The notes: generated from the sequence alone by a model not told the origin. A stretch of DNA of 64,000 bases from Chitinophaga chungangae (GCF_017742215.1 NZ_JAGHKP010000002.1:902737-966736); one strand, 5' to 3'; positions 38,126-47,687 are shown, numbered from the stretch's first letter. Made by a program: numbers and translations.

Positions 38126-39385
38126 ATGAAACTGTCTCATTTAGCCGAAACGCTGATAGGTTCCGAAATTATCAAACTTGCAGGAGAGATCAAGGAAAAG
38201 CAGGCTAAGGGTGAAAAGATCTACAATTTCACCATCGGTGATTTTGACCCCAAGGTGTTCCCTATCCCGGTTGAGTTCGAGAACGAGATCTGCCAGGCGT
38301 ACCGGGACAAATACACCAACTATCCCCCGGCAGACGGTATCGCGGAGCTGCGCAAAGCCGTTGGCGAGTTTATCGCCGAGCGCGAAGGGCTTACCTTCGA
38401 CCCTGCAAGCGAGATCGTGATCTCCTGCGGCGGCCGCCCGATCATTTATGCGACTTACCGCACCATCGTAGACCGTGGGGAGAAAGTGATCTATGCCACA
38501 CCGTCCTGGAACAACAATCACTACACGCACTTCCTGGAAGGCGAGCACGTGGTGCTGGAAGCCAAAGCGGAAAACGACTTTATGCCTACGGCGGCGGAAC
38601 TGAAGCCCCTGCTGAAAGGCGCAACGCTGCTGGCGCTCTGCTCTCCGCAGAACCCCACTGGCACTACTTTCGGGAAAAAACAGCTGGAAGAGATCTGCGA
38701 TATGGTGCTGGCCGAGAACAAAAGCCGCGGCGCGGACGAAAAACCGCTGTACGTGCTGTTCGACCAGATGTACTGGGTGCTCACATTCGGTGAAACCGAG
38801 CACTACAACCCGGTAAGCCTCCGCCCGGAAATGAAAAACTACACCGTGTTCATCGACGGGATGAGTAAGGCGTTTGCCGGCACTGGCGTACGCGTGGGCT
38901 GGGCGCTGGGCCCCAAACACGTGATGACCAAAATGAAGGCGATCCTTTCCCACGTTGGCGCATGGAGCCCGATGGCAGAGCAGAAAGCAGCCGCGAAATA
39001 CCTTGTACAGAAAGAAGCGGTAGATAAATACCTGAAACATTTCAAAGGGGAAGTAGAAGAAAGACTGGTAAAGATCTACGAAGGTTTCGACGCGCTGAAA
39101 AAAGCAGGTCATAAAGTAGACGCCATTGCGCCGCAGGCGGCGATCTACCTCACCATCAAACTGGACCTGGCCGGCAAAAAAACAGCCGACGGCATAGTGC
39201 TGGAAGACCAGGGCGCGGTAACCTCGTACATCCTGGACGAAGCGAAACTGGCGGTGGTTCCGTTCTATGCATTCGGTTCCGCGAAAACTTCCCCCTGGTA
39301 CCGCCTGAGCGTGGGCACCTGCGTGAAGGAAGAGATCCCGGCGATGCTGGCTGCGTTGAAAGCCGCGCTGGAGAAACTGCAGTAA
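38126..39385 (+). CDS. Class I/II pyridoxal-phosphate aminotransferase
   Basis: A 419-residue fold-type I aminotransferase. It has FTIGDFDPKVFPIP, YTNYPPADGIAELRKAV, the substrate loop CSPQNPTGTTF, and the PLP lysine in IDGMSKAFAGTGVRVGWALG. This resembles aspartate aminotransferase-type enzymes, but the substrate cannot be fixed. The gene is divergent from dnaN with its own likely promoter and is closed by a strong terminator. Confidence 0.9.
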   Translation: MKLSHLAETLIGSEIIKLAGEIKEKQAKGEKIYNFTIGDFDPKVFPIPVEFENEICQAYRDKYTNYPPADGIAELRKAVGEFIAEREGLTFDPASEIVISCGGRPIIYATYRTIVDRGEKVIYATPSWNNNHYTHFLEGEHVVLEAKAENDFMPTAAELKPLLKGATLLALCSPQNPTGTTFGKKQLEEICDMVLAENKSRGADEKPLYVLFDQMYWVLTFGETEHYNPVSLRPEMKNYTVFIDGMSKAFAGTGVRVGWALGPKHVMTKMKAILSHVGAWSPMAEQKAAAKYLVQKEAVDKYLKHFKGEVEERLVKIYEGFDALKKAGHKVDAIAPQAAIYLTIKLDLAGKKTADGIVLEDQGAVTSYILDEAKLAVVPFYAFGSAKTSPWYRLSVGTCVKEEIPAMLAALKAALEKLQ

Positions 39386-39407
39386 GTTTAATGTAATTAT
39401 TATAGGG

Positions 39408-39439
39408 AGGCGCTCCGGGAGGAGCGCCTTTATTTTTTG
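39408..39439 (+). terminator. Intrinsic terminator after the aminotransferase
   Basis: AGGCGCTCC and GGAGCGCCT form a nine-pair stem with a GGGA loop, followed by TTATTTTTT. It begins 23 bases after the stop codon. Confidence 0.85.
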
Positions 39440-39464
39440 AAAGCCGCGTTGTGATACGGGCAGG

Positions 39465-39770
39465 TTATTTTCTGACCATTTCGGATTCGGCTGAACAGTG
39501 CAGCTGATCGTTGCTGTCCATGATCTGGATGGTAAAAATATTCCTCCTTGTTTCTTCGTCTGTCGTTTCCCACAGTATTCCAAACAGTAATTCCAATGCA
39601 TCTGAACAATACATCTCCTCCACCCATGGAGCCCTTATCTGGACGATAAATGGTGTGGCGGCATCCCCTGGGAACGCTTCTATAAGACAATAGTCAGATA
39701 ATGGCTTTCCTTTTTCGCTACACCTGGCAGCAAAAGGAATCAAAAGTTCTTTTAATTGTTCTCTATCCAT
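39465..39770 (-). CDS. Hypothetical protein overlapping the HEPN gene
   Basis: A 101-residue acidic soluble protein (for example ELLFGILWETTDEETRRNIF). I do not recognise it; it is not an obvious MNT nucleotidyltransferase, the usual HEPN partner, since no GSxxxG-x-D motif is visible. Its ATG overlaps the last 19 bases of the HEPN frame, which means the two were translated as a unit. Base composition is lower in GC than the surrounding genes, with AT-rich flanks. Confidence 0.6.
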   Translation of the reverse strand: MDREQLKELLIPFAARCSEKGKPLSDYCLIEAFPGDAATPFIVQIRAPWVEEMYCSDALELLFGILWETTDEETRRNIFTIQIMDSNDQLHCSAESEMVRK

Positions 39771-40211
39771 GATAAAAATCCATTATCTTCTGAAAGCAAA
39801 GTTATCATTTTTTCTACGTCTTTATTTGCCATATGCCCGCAAGGCTTATAGCGGGCGTTTTCATTCCATGAGCGAAAAAGCAAAGAGTTTGCGATCGCCA
39901 GGTGCATGTTCGTTGCTTTATCTTTATTAAACTGATCTTTTAATCCGCTGAAGATTAATAAGATAAATAAATTGTGCGTTTTTAAGGCTTTTCTGATTTC
40001 CCCGATTCCGGCAATGGAATTTGAGGTCGGGTCAGTTTCATCAAAAAGATTTGGAATACCAAGCCGGTCGCAAATTTTTGCTTTTAGCGTCAGCTCCACA
40101 CTATACCCCGCTAAATAAAATGCCCCATCGCATTTTCCCGCTTTGAATAATATTTCAAGCTTCTTCCAGGCGTTGTTTTGCCAATTTTCTTATTTCTTGA
40201 GGACTGGTCAT
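39752..40211 (-). pseudogene. HEPN-domain protein gene broken by a frameshift
   Basis: From the ATG the frame reads MTSPQEIRKLAKQRLEEA and then hits TGA near 40156. Removing one T at 40157-40158 restores a single 152-residue frame that continues EILFKAGKCDGAFYLAGY and SVELTLKAKICDRLG, the classic HEPN helix pair. Further on is RYKPCGH, a good candidate for the R-x4-6-H RNase motif. The total length becomes an exact multiple of three only after the one-base change, which supports a real former gene. It could be a pseudogene or a sequencing error. HEPN proteins are usually ribonuclease toxins or RNA-binding proteins. Confidence 0.75.
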
Positions 40212-40722
40212 TTATGTATCGGTTCAAGAATCAATCATTGTTGTTTTATCTGTCTCATGTATTTTAAAGACAACAACCGGATGATTTTGGGTGAAGCAAG
40301 GCCCGGAATAATTTTTCACGATAAATTTTAAGTCAAAATATCGATTGATTCTGAGGCTCATAACGCCAATCTCTTTCTTTGCCGATACCCCTGCTTCAAA
40401 ACAGTTATGAGCGGGTAAATTCGCCTAAAAACATATTAATGATGTTTTTACACATTTTATTTTGAACGCAACCCGATCCTGATTCTTTTGTGTAAAACAC
40501 ATAATAATTACTCAATTAACTGATTATCAATTAATATTGATTTTTCCGCTTTTTTCCTTCATTTCCTAAAATACTGACACTCAAGCCCCCGAAACCCCAG
40601 AAACCGCGAAGCCTCCCATCCTCAAAAAATAGTTAAAAATCCGTTAAATGGTCAACCATGCTTACTAATATTCAAAAGTTGTTTCTAATTTTGACTTTGT
40701 AACTAAAAAAGTCAGAAAGTTA
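40212..40722. other. AT-rich noncoding region upstream of the tandem TetR genes
   Basis: About 510 bases, clearly AT-rich against the GC-rich genome, with no convincing coding frame, tRNA or insertion sequence. The right end holds the TetR promoter and operator-like repeat. Confidence 0.6.
40686..40714 (+). promoter_or_regulatory. Promoter and operator-like inverted repeat before the TetR genes
   Basis: TAATTTTG (40686-40693) matches the -7 consensus. Overlapping it, TGACTTT and AAAGTCA form a seven-base inverted repeat with a nine-base centre, ending 8 bases before the ATG. The placement fits autorepression by a TetR protein, but no binding data exist. Confidence 0.55.
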
Positions 40723-41328
40723 ATGCACACGGAAAACAGAGACGAAATGCGCGAGCGGATCATCGAAGCGGCTCTGAAACGGTTCACTCATTATGGGGCG
40801 TCAAAAACCACCATGAACGAGATCGCCGACGATCTGCATTGCTCGAAAGCTTCCCTTTATTATTATTTCCCCGACAAACACGCCCTTCACCTCGCCGTGC
40901 TCGAAAAAGCCGGGGAAATGTATTTCCAGGAAATAGAACAAAGCACCGCCGAAGCCCCCAACGCCGAGGCCGCTCTCCTGGACATGATACCCGTACGGCA
41001 GAACTTCGCCCGCAAATTCTGCCGCCTGGAACTTTTTAAAGTTTTAAAAGACAAGCAGCTATTAAACTCCGACGAAACCTTCCGCCTGGCCCGTGAAAAA
41101 GAGACAGCCATCGTTGCAGGAATCATCAGAAAAGGCGTCGCCGGCGGAGAACTGGTTTCAGACAACCCGGACCAGGTAGCTGCCCTTTACATACAATCCA
41201 TGATCGGCCTGCGCCTGTCGCTCTCTACCCGTGAATTGACCGACGAGATCAGTGAGGAGGAGTTTGAAACCGTGAGACAGTGGCAGGTGCAACTGGCCGA
41301 CATTTTCATCAAAGGCTTAAAAAGTTGA
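40723..41328 (+). CDS. TetR/AcrR family regulator (first of two)
   Basis: A 201-residue regulator. The N-terminal helix-turn-helix is DEMRERIIEAALKRFTHYGA followed by TTMNEIADDLHCSKASLYYYF, the standard TetR DNA-binding domain; the rest is a helical ligand-binding domain that diverges as usual. It starts at the first ATG, just after an operator-like inverted repeat. The second TetR gene begins 2 bases after its stop, and an efflux operon follows, so it probably controls that efflux system. Confidence 0.92.
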   Translation: MHTENRDEMRERIIEAALKRFTHYGASKTTMNEIADDLHCSKASLYYYFPDKHALHLAVLEKAGEMYFQEIEQSTAEAPNAEAALLDMIPVRQNFARKFCRLELFKVLKDKQLLNSDETFRLAREKETAIVAGIIRKGVAGGELVSDNPDQVAALYIQSMIGLRLSLSTRELTDEISEEEFETVRQWQVQLADIFIKGLKS

Positions 41329-41330
41329 TC

Positions 41331-41939
41331 ATGCGGGAAAGGATACTTGAAACCGCTTTGAAGCTCTGCCGCACCTTCGGCATCAAAAGCATCACCATGC
41401 AGGACATTGCCCGCGAATGCGGCATCTCCAAAAAAACGGTGTACGAACATTTCCAGGATAAAACCGAACTGATCAACGAGGTGGTCGCCTTTATGACCCG
41501 CAGTTACTGCCGGCAGCTGGCGGAATGCGCCACGGCCGGCGCCAACGCCATTGAAGAGCTGGCGCTGTCTATCAAACACACCGAGCGCCTCGCCCGGATC
41601 ACCAACCCGGTACTGCTTTTCGAGCTGGAAAAATATCACCCTGCCGCTTGGAAGACCATACTGGACTTCCGCCAGCAGCAGGTTACCGGCATCATCCGCG
41701 CCAACGTGGAGCGCGGCATCCGCGAAGGGCTTTACCGCTCCACGCTGCACACGGGCATTCTCGTGCACATGCGCCTGCTGCAGCTCAACGCGCTTTTTAA
41801 CCCGCTGCTTTATCCCGCCTCGGAGTTCGACCTCCACGAAGTGGTGGAACAAATGACGGCCCACTATATACACGGCATTGCCACCGCGGAAGGCCAACGC
41901 GTGGTGGAACAATACTTACCGGAAAAATTAAACGCATAA
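41331..41939 (+). CDS. TetR/AcrR family regulator (second of two)
   Basis: A 202-residue regulator. Its helix-turn-helix is RERILETALKLCRTFGIKSI then TMQDIARECGISKKTVYEHF, distinct from its neighbour. The C-terminal domain is also different, so it probably senses another signal. I start it at the ATG after the preceding stop; the upstream in-frame GTG lies inside the first gene. It precedes the TolC-family gene by 24 bases and is almost certainly in the same transcript. Confidence 0.9.
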   Translation: MRERILETALKLCRTFGIKSITMQDIARECGISKKTVYEHFQDKTELINEVVAFMTRSYCRQLAECATAGANAIEELALSIKHTERLARITNPVLLFELEKYHPAAWKTILDFRQQQVTGIIRANVERGIREGLYRSTLHTGILVHMRLLQLNALFNPLLYPASEFDLHEVVEQMTAHYIHGIATAEGQRVVEQYLPEKLNA

Positions 41940-41963
41940 CTCATTCGCCATACAAACCGTAAC

Positions 41964-43322
41964 ATGAAAAAATGGATCATACCGTTCCTATTCCTCTCAA
42001 CCGCAGGAACGATTAACGCGAACGCACAAACGAAACAGCTCACGCTGCAGGAATGCCTCCGCTTTGCCCTCGACCATAACCAGACGCTGGCCGTTAGCCG
42101 CCTGGAAGAAGACCTGGGCAGGCTCAAAACCAAAGAGATCCGCGCGCAGGCGCTTCCGCAGGTTACCGGCACCGGCAACCTGACAGACAACCTGAAAAAA
42201 CAGGTAATGGTATTGCCCGGCGCCTTTAACCAGGCCGAGCCCGGCAAACCCATGCCCGTGGAAGTAGGCACCACCTGGAACGCCACCGCCCAGGCCGACC
42301 TTAACCAGCAGATCTACAACCAAAGCGTGTTCACCGGCCTCAAAGCCGCCAAATCGGGCGAAGAATATTACAGCCTGCAAACCCAGCAGACAAAGGAAAA
42401 CGTGATCTACGGCGTATCCGGCCTGTATTACGCCCTGCTGGTAAAACAGGAAAAAATGAGCGTTATCCAGACGAACATCGACAAACTTTCCCGGCTCGTG
42501 GAAACCACGCAAAGCCAGTTGGACAACGGCCTGGCCAAACGCATCGACCTGGACCGCATCAAAGTGAGCCTGGTGAATTACCAGACGCAGAAAAGCCAGC
42601 TGCAGAACCAGCTGCGCGTGGAAGAGAACAAACTCAAACAGCTGATGGGCATGGCCGTGGAAGAAAACATCGCGCTGCCGGCCCTCGAGCTCAGCGATAT
42701 AGAAAGAAAAGCCGCCGTGACAACGGATTTCGGCAACTTCGACCTCAGCAACAGAACTGAGTTTAAACTGCTCAAAAAAACGGAAGAGCTGCAAACCTTC
42801 CAGAAAAAAGCATACATCGCGGAATATTTCCCCAGCCTGAGCTTCAACGGCCGCTACTCTTACAACGGCCTCAGCGACAAGTTCGACCTGTTCAAAGGCG
42901 GCTCCCCCGCCAACTGGTTCGGCATGGCTTCCATCGGGCTTACGCTGAAGATCCCCATCTTCGACGGTTTTGCGCGCCGCTCGCGGGTAGACCAGGCCAA
43001 TGTTACGCTCGCGCAGGTAAACAAACAGCTGGAAGCGAACAAACTGGAACTGACCACCGCGTTCGAAAACAGCCGCCTCGTGCTGTTGAACAGTCTGAGC
43101 ACCATCAAAACACAAAAAGAAAACGTATCCCTGGCCGATGAGGTGTACGCCTCCACCCAGAATAATTATAACCTGGGCCTCGCCAGCCTGACGGACCTGC
43201 TGAACGCGGAAACCTCGCTGGCGGAAGCGCAGAACAGCTACAACGAAGCGCTGCTGCAATACAAGCTCGCAGAGCTGGACCTCATCAAATCACACGGCAA
43301 CCTGCCCTCACTTTTAAACTAA
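41964..43322 (+). CDS. TolC family outer-membrane efflux channel
   Basis: A 452-residue protein with a signal peptide ending INANAQT. It starts the mature part TLQECLRFALDHNQTLAVSR and has long amphipathic coiled-coil helices such as LVETTQSQLDNGLAKRIDLD and NNYNLGLASLTDLLNAETSL, twice repeated as in TolC. It forms the outer-membrane tunnel of the tripartite pump with the two genes downstream. Its TAA stop overlaps the next ATG by one base. Confidence 0.93.
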   Translation: MKKWIIPFLFLSTAGTINANAQTKQLTLQECLRFALDHNQTLAVSRLEEDLGRLKTKEIRAQALPQVTGTGNLTDNLKKQVMVLPGAFNQAEPGKPMPVEVGTTWNATAQADLNQQIYNQSVFTGLKAAKSGEEYYSLQTQQTKENVIYGVSGLYYALLVKQEKMSVIQTNIDKLSRLVETTQSQLDNGLAKRIDLDRIKVSLVNYQTQKSQLQNQLRVEENKLKQLMGMAVEENIALPALELSDIERKAAVTTDFGNFDLSNRTEFKLLKKTEELQTFQKKAYIAEYFPSLSFNGRYSYNGLSDKFDLFKGGSPANWFGMASIGLTLKIPIFDGFARRSRVDQANVTLAQVNKQLEANKLELTTAFENSRLVLLNSLSTIKTQKENVSLADEVYASTQNNYNLGLASLTDLLNAETSLAEAQNSYNEALLQYKLAELDLIKSHGNLPSLLN

Positions 43323-44398
43323 TGCAAGCCATGAAGAAAGTTTTAATCTACGGCGTTTTAACAATAGCGGCCCTCGCCGCCATCATCTGGAAACTGAATG
43401 CGAACAAAAAGGCCAACACCGAAAAAACCGAGTTCGTAAAACAAGCCAATACGGGCGATGTTCCGGTGCTGACCGAGAAAGTGACCACCACCGATTTCGC
43501 CCAGGCCTTCGCGGCCAACGGCAATTTTGAACCGGTACGCGAGCTTACATTCCTCAGCGAAACTTCCGGCCGCATCACCAAACTGATGGTGGATGAAGGT
43601 TCCTACGTAAAACAAGGCCAGATCATGGCGCGCATCGACGACGAATTGCTGGGCACCGACCTGCAATCCGCCAAAGTGAACCTCGAACAGCTGAAAGTGG
43701 ACAAGGAACGCTACGAAAGCGCCTACAAAACCGGCGGCGTTACGCAGAAACAAATGGACGATACGCGTCTTCAGTACGAGCTCGCCCAAAGCAAATACGA
43801 GGCCGCTTCCCGCCGCATCCGCGATACTTACGTGAAGGCGCCCATTTCCGGCACCATCAACGCCAAATATGTTGAACAGGGTGCCTACCTCTCCGCAGGC
43901 ACCAAAATGTTCGATATCGTGGATGTAAGCCGCCTGAAACTGCGTGTAAGCGTTCCCGAACAACAGGTGATCCATCTCAAAAACGGCGACAACGTGGAAG
44001 TGACCACCAACGTTTTCCCCGAAACCAAATACAACGGCAAGATCACCTTTATTGCCGCCAAAGGCGACGCTTCGCTGAGCTACCCGGTGGAAATGGAAGT
44101 GAGCAACGTGAGCGGAAAAGCCCTGAAAGCGGGCATGTACGGCACCGCCAATTTCGCGATGCCGCAGCAGGCCGCCGCCATCCTCGTTTCCCGCAACGCA
44201 TTTGTGGGCGGCGTGAACGGCAACCAGGTATACGTGATGGAAAACAATACCGCAAAACTTCGCAAAGTGACAGCAGGCCGCATTTTCGGCGACAAAGTGG
44301 AGATCCGCGAAGGGCTCGCCGAAGGAGAAACCGTGATCACCAGCGGGCAGATCAACCTGACTGACGGCGCGAAAGTAACCGTACAGCAGGGCAAATAA
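43322..44398 (+). CDS. RND efflux periplasmic adaptor (membrane fusion protein)
   Basis: A 358-residue HlyD/AcrA-type adaptor. An N-terminal membrane helix (VLIYGVLTIAALAAIIWKL) is followed by FLSETSGRITKLMVDEGSYV, a lipoyl-like hairpin, and KAPISGTINAKYVEQGAYLS, then beta-barrel and membrane-proximal domains. It has no Cys for lipidation, so it is anchored by the helix. It links the TolC-like channel and the RND pump. A start three codons later is also possible. Confidence 0.93.
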   Translation: MQAMKKVLIYGVLTIAALAAIIWKLNANKKANTEKTEFVKQANTGDVPVLTEKVTTTDFAQAFAANGNFEPVRELTFLSETSGRITKLMVDEGSYVKQGQIMARIDDELLGTDLQSAKVNLEQLKVDKERYESAYKTGGVTQKQMDDTRLQYELAQSKYEAASRRIRDTYVKAPISGTINAKYVEQGAYLSAGTKMFDIVDVSRLKLRVSVPEQQVIHLKNGDNVEVTTNVFPETKYNGKITFIAAKGDASLSYPVEMEVSNVSGKALKAGMYGTANFAMPQQAAAILVSRNAFVGGVNGNQVYVMENNTAKLRKVTAGRIFGDKVEIREGLAEGETVITSGQINLTDGAKVTVQQGK

Positions 44399-44428
44399 CC
44401 GGACCGTTTACCTAAACAATTTTGACCG

Positions 44429-47400
44429 ATGAAGATTACAGAGATTTCGATAAAGCGGCCTACCGTAGTGATCGTGTTGTTCACGATCCTCACCCTGCTG
44501 GGGCTGATCAGCTACAAGGCGCTGAACTATGAGCTGCTGCCCAAGTTCAGCTCGCCTATCGTAACGATAGCCACCGTATACCCCGGCGCTTCGCCGCAGG
44601 AAGTGGAAAGCACCGTCACCAAAAAAATTGAAGACGCGGTGGCTTCCATGGAAAAGATCAAAAAACTGACCTCCCGTTCCTCCGAAAGCCTTTCCATGGT
44701 TACGGTGGAGCTCAATAACGACGCGGATGTGGACATTGCCCTGCAGGACGCGCAGCGGAAGGTGAACGCCATCCTGGCGGACCTTCCCGGCGACGCCAAA
44801 CCGCCCAGCCTCAATAAATTTTCGCTGGACGACCTGCCCATCATGACCCTTTCCGCCACCGCTAAAATGGACGACCGCCAGTTTTACGACCTGGTGGACA
44901 AAAAACTCCAGCCACAGCTTTCCCGTCTCCCCGGCGTTGCGCAGATCACGCTGATCGGCGGGCAGGAAAGGGAAATAAAGATCAATATCGACCCGAAGAA
45001 ACTCGAAGCCTACGGCCTTTCCATTCTCCAGGTTCGCCAGATCGTAACCAACGCCAACCTGGACTTCCCGACGGGCAAGGTTAAAACCGTGGACCAGCAG
45101 ATACTGGTGCGCCTGGCCGGTAAATATAAAAACGTAGACCAGCTGCGCAGCCTCGTGCTCACCACCACTGCCGGCGGCACGCAGGTGCGCCTCGGCGACG
45201 TGGCGGACGTGCAGGACAGTCAGAAAGACGCTGAAAAACTCGCCCGCGTAGACGGCGAAAGCGCCATCGCGATGCAGGTGCAGAAACAGACGGACGCCAA
45301 CGCCGTAACCGTGAGCGAGGCCATGCAGAAAGCCATTCAAGAAATTGAAAAAGAATACGCCGCCGCCGATGTAAAGATCAAGATCGCGAACGACGCGTCT
45401 GTATTCACACTGGAATCCGCCGATTCCGTGATACACGACCTGATCATCGCCATCCTGCTCGTGGCCGCCGTGATGATGCTGTTCCTGCATAGTCTGCGCA
45501 ACGCCATCTTCGTGATGATCTCCATCCCGGCTTCGCTGATCGCCACGTTCATCGGCATGAAAATGTTCGGCTTCTCGCTGAACCTGATGAGTTTGCTCGG
45601 CCTGTCGCTGGTAGTGGGCATCCTTGTGGACGATGCGATCGTGGTGCTGGAGAACATTTACCGTCATATGGAAATGGGCAAAAACAAAGTGCGCGCGGCT
45701 TTCGACGGGGTGAAAGAGATCGGGTTCACCGTTACTTCCATCACGCTCGTAATCGTGGTGGTGTTCCTTCCCATTTCTTTGACGAACGAATTGGTGAGTA
45801 AGATCCTGCGCGAATTTTGCGTGGTGGTGATGATCTCCACCATGTTAAGCCTTCTCACCTCCTTCACCATCGTGCCTTTGCTGGCATCGCGCTTCGGAAA
45901 GCTCACGCACCTGACCGGGAAAAATATTTTCCAGAAATTTATTCTCTGGTTCGAAAGGCAGCTGGACAAATTCACGAACTGGATGACCGGCCTGCTGAAA
46001 TGGGCGCTGGCGCATAAAACCATCACCATTGTTGGTTCCATCGTGCTGCTGATCGCTTCTTTCCAGCTGGTGGGCAGGGGTTACATCGGCGGGGAGTTCA
46101 TCCCCAACGGCGACCGCGGCCAGTTTATCGTGATGCTCGAAATGCCGAAAGACGCTTCGCTGGAACAGACCAACCAGGCTACGCGCAAAGTGGAGCAGCT
46201 CATGAGCAAAAAGAACGCCGTGACCTCGCTGATCACTACCGTGGGGCAAACTTCCGAAGACGGTTTCGGCGCTTCGCAATCCACCGCTTACAAATCCGAG
46301 ATCACCGTGATGCTGGTAGACCAGCACCTGCGTGAATCTTCAGACATCTTCGCGTCGAAGATCAAAAAAGAGCTTTCAGGCCAGTTGCCCGGGGTGAAGG
46401 TGAAAACCACGCCCGTGAGCATTCTCGGCACCGCGCAGCGCGCACCGGTGGAGCTGGTGGTGATGGGCACCGATCTTGACAGCGTGATGCGCTTCGCCAA
46501 AGTGGCGATGGCCGAATTAAAAACGATCGAAGGTTCCAGCGAGGTGAAATTGTCTGTGGAAGAAGGAAACCCGGAGATCAACGTGCAGGTGGACCGCGAC
46601 AAGATGAGCGCGCTCGGTCTTACGCTCGAGAACGTGGGCGGCACGATGCAGACCGCGTTCAGCGGCACGGCAGACGATTCGAAAGTGAAATTCCGCCAGG
46701 GCGAATACGAATACGACATCAACATCCGGTTCGACGATTTCAACCGGAAAAACATACAGGACGTTTCGCAGATCGATTTTAAAAACGACAAAGGCGAGCT
46801 GATCAAGCTCAGCCAGTTCGCAACCGTAACCGAAGGTTCCGGCCCGAGCAGGCTGGAGCGCCGCGACAAAAACACGTCCGTGAACGTGCAAAGCCAGGTG
46901 ATGGGCCGGCCTTCCGGTACCGTAACGCAGGAGTTCGCCGCCAAACTGGCCAAGCTGGAAAAACCGACCGGCGTATCGTACAAATTCGGCGGCGACGCGG
47001 AAAACCAGGGCGATTCTTTTTCCACGCTGGGCATGGCGCTGCTGATCTCCATCGTGATGGTGTATCTCATCATGGTGGCGCTGTACGACAACTACATTTA
47101 TCCTTTCGTGGTGATGTTCTCCATCCCGCTGTCTATCATCGGCGCACTGCTTGCGCTTGCGCTCACGAACAACACGTTGAACATCTTCACCATCCTCGGT
47201 ATGATCATGCTGATAGGCCTGGTGGCGAAAAACGCGATCATTCTCGTGGACTTTACGAACCAGATGAAAGAAGAGGGCCAGAGCACGTACAATGCGCTGA
47301 TCCACGCCAACAAGGCGCGCCTCCGACCGATCCTGATGACCACCATCGCGATGGTGATCGGCATGCTGCCGATCGCACTGGCGACGGGCGGCGTGGCTTC

Positions 47401-47623
47401 CACCAAAAACGGCCTGGCATGGGTAATCATCGGCGGTCTCATCTCTTCGATGTTCCTCACGCTGATCGTGGTGCCGGTGGTGTATATGGTGGTGGATAAA
47501 CTGATGGCGAAGTTCGGCATGGGCCGCGTTTCGAAGAAACGTTACATCCGCCAGCGCATGGTGGCGCCTACGGTGCAGGAGATAGAAGCGCGCGACCTGT
47601 CGTCTGCTTCGATGATGAACTGA
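44429..47623 (+). CDS. RND family efflux transporter permease
   Basis: A 1064-residue inner-membrane pump with twelve membrane helices and two large periplasmic loops. Helix 1 starts ISIKRPTVVIVLFTILTLLG. The helix 4 region GLSLVVGILVDDAIVVLENI carries the paired Asp residues of the proton relay. The motif order fits AcrB/MexB-type hydrophobe/amphiphile efflux. It is the last gene of the operon, whose strong terminator follows about 60 bases later. Confidence 0.95.
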   Translation: MKITEISIKRPTVVIVLFTILTLLGLISYKALNYELLPKFSSPIVTIATVYPGASPQEVESTVTKKIEDAVASMEKIKKLTSRSSESLSMVTVELNNDADVDIALQDAQRKVNAILADLPGDAKPPSLNKFSLDDLPIMTLSATAKMDDRQFYDLVDKKLQPQLSRLPGVAQITLIGGQEREIKINIDPKKLEAYGLSILQVRQIVTNANLDFPTGKVKTVDQQILVRLAGKYKNVDQLRSLVLTTTAGGTQVRLGDVADVQDSQKDAEKLARVDGESAIAMQVQKQTDANAVTVSEAMQKAIQEIEKEYAAADVKIKIANDASVFTLESADSVIHDLIIAILLVAAVMMLFLHSLRNAIFVMISIPASLIATFIGMKMFGFSLNLMSLLGLSLVVGILVDDAIVVLENIYRHMEMGKNKVRAAFDGVKEIGFTVTSITLVIVVVFLPISLTNELVSKILREFCVVVMISTMLSLLTSFTIVPLLASRFGKLTHLTGKNIFQKFILWFERQLDKFTNWMTGLLKWALAHKTITIVGSIVLLIASFQLVGRGYIGGEFIPNGDRGQFIVMLEMPKDASLEQTNQATRKVEQLMSKKNAVTSLITTVGQTSEDGFGASQSTAYKSEITVMLVDQHLRESSDIFASKIKKELSGQLPGVKVKTTPVSILGTAQRAPVELVVMGTDLDSVMRFAKVAMAELKTIEGSSEVKLSVEEGNPEINVQVDRDKMSALGLTLENVGGTMQTAFSGTADDSKVKFRQGEYEYDINIRFDDFNRKNIQDVSQIDFKNDKGELIKLSQFATVTEGSGPSRLERRDKNTSVNVQSQVMGRPSGTVTQEFAAKLAKLEKPTGVSYKFGGDAENQGDSFSTLGMALLISIVMVYLIMVALYDNYIYPFVVMFSIPLSIIGALLALALTNNTLNIFTILGMIMLIGLVAKNAIILVDFTNQMKEEGQSTYNALIHANKARLRPILMTTIAMVIGMLPIALATGGVASTKNGLAWVIIGGLISSMFLTLIVVPVVYMVVDKLMAKFGMGRVSKKRYIRQRMVAPTVQEIEARDLSSASMMN

Positions 47624-47687
47624 TAAAATACTTGCATAAGTGATAAGATTGTTACGAACAGTGTAACAGTTGTAGGTTTAACTAAAT

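Noticed and set aside
40155..40160. Programmed +1 frameshift in the HEPN gene
   Set aside because: The site GCT TGA does not resemble the known CTT TGA release-factor 2 type and has no upstream stimulator; an indel is simpler.
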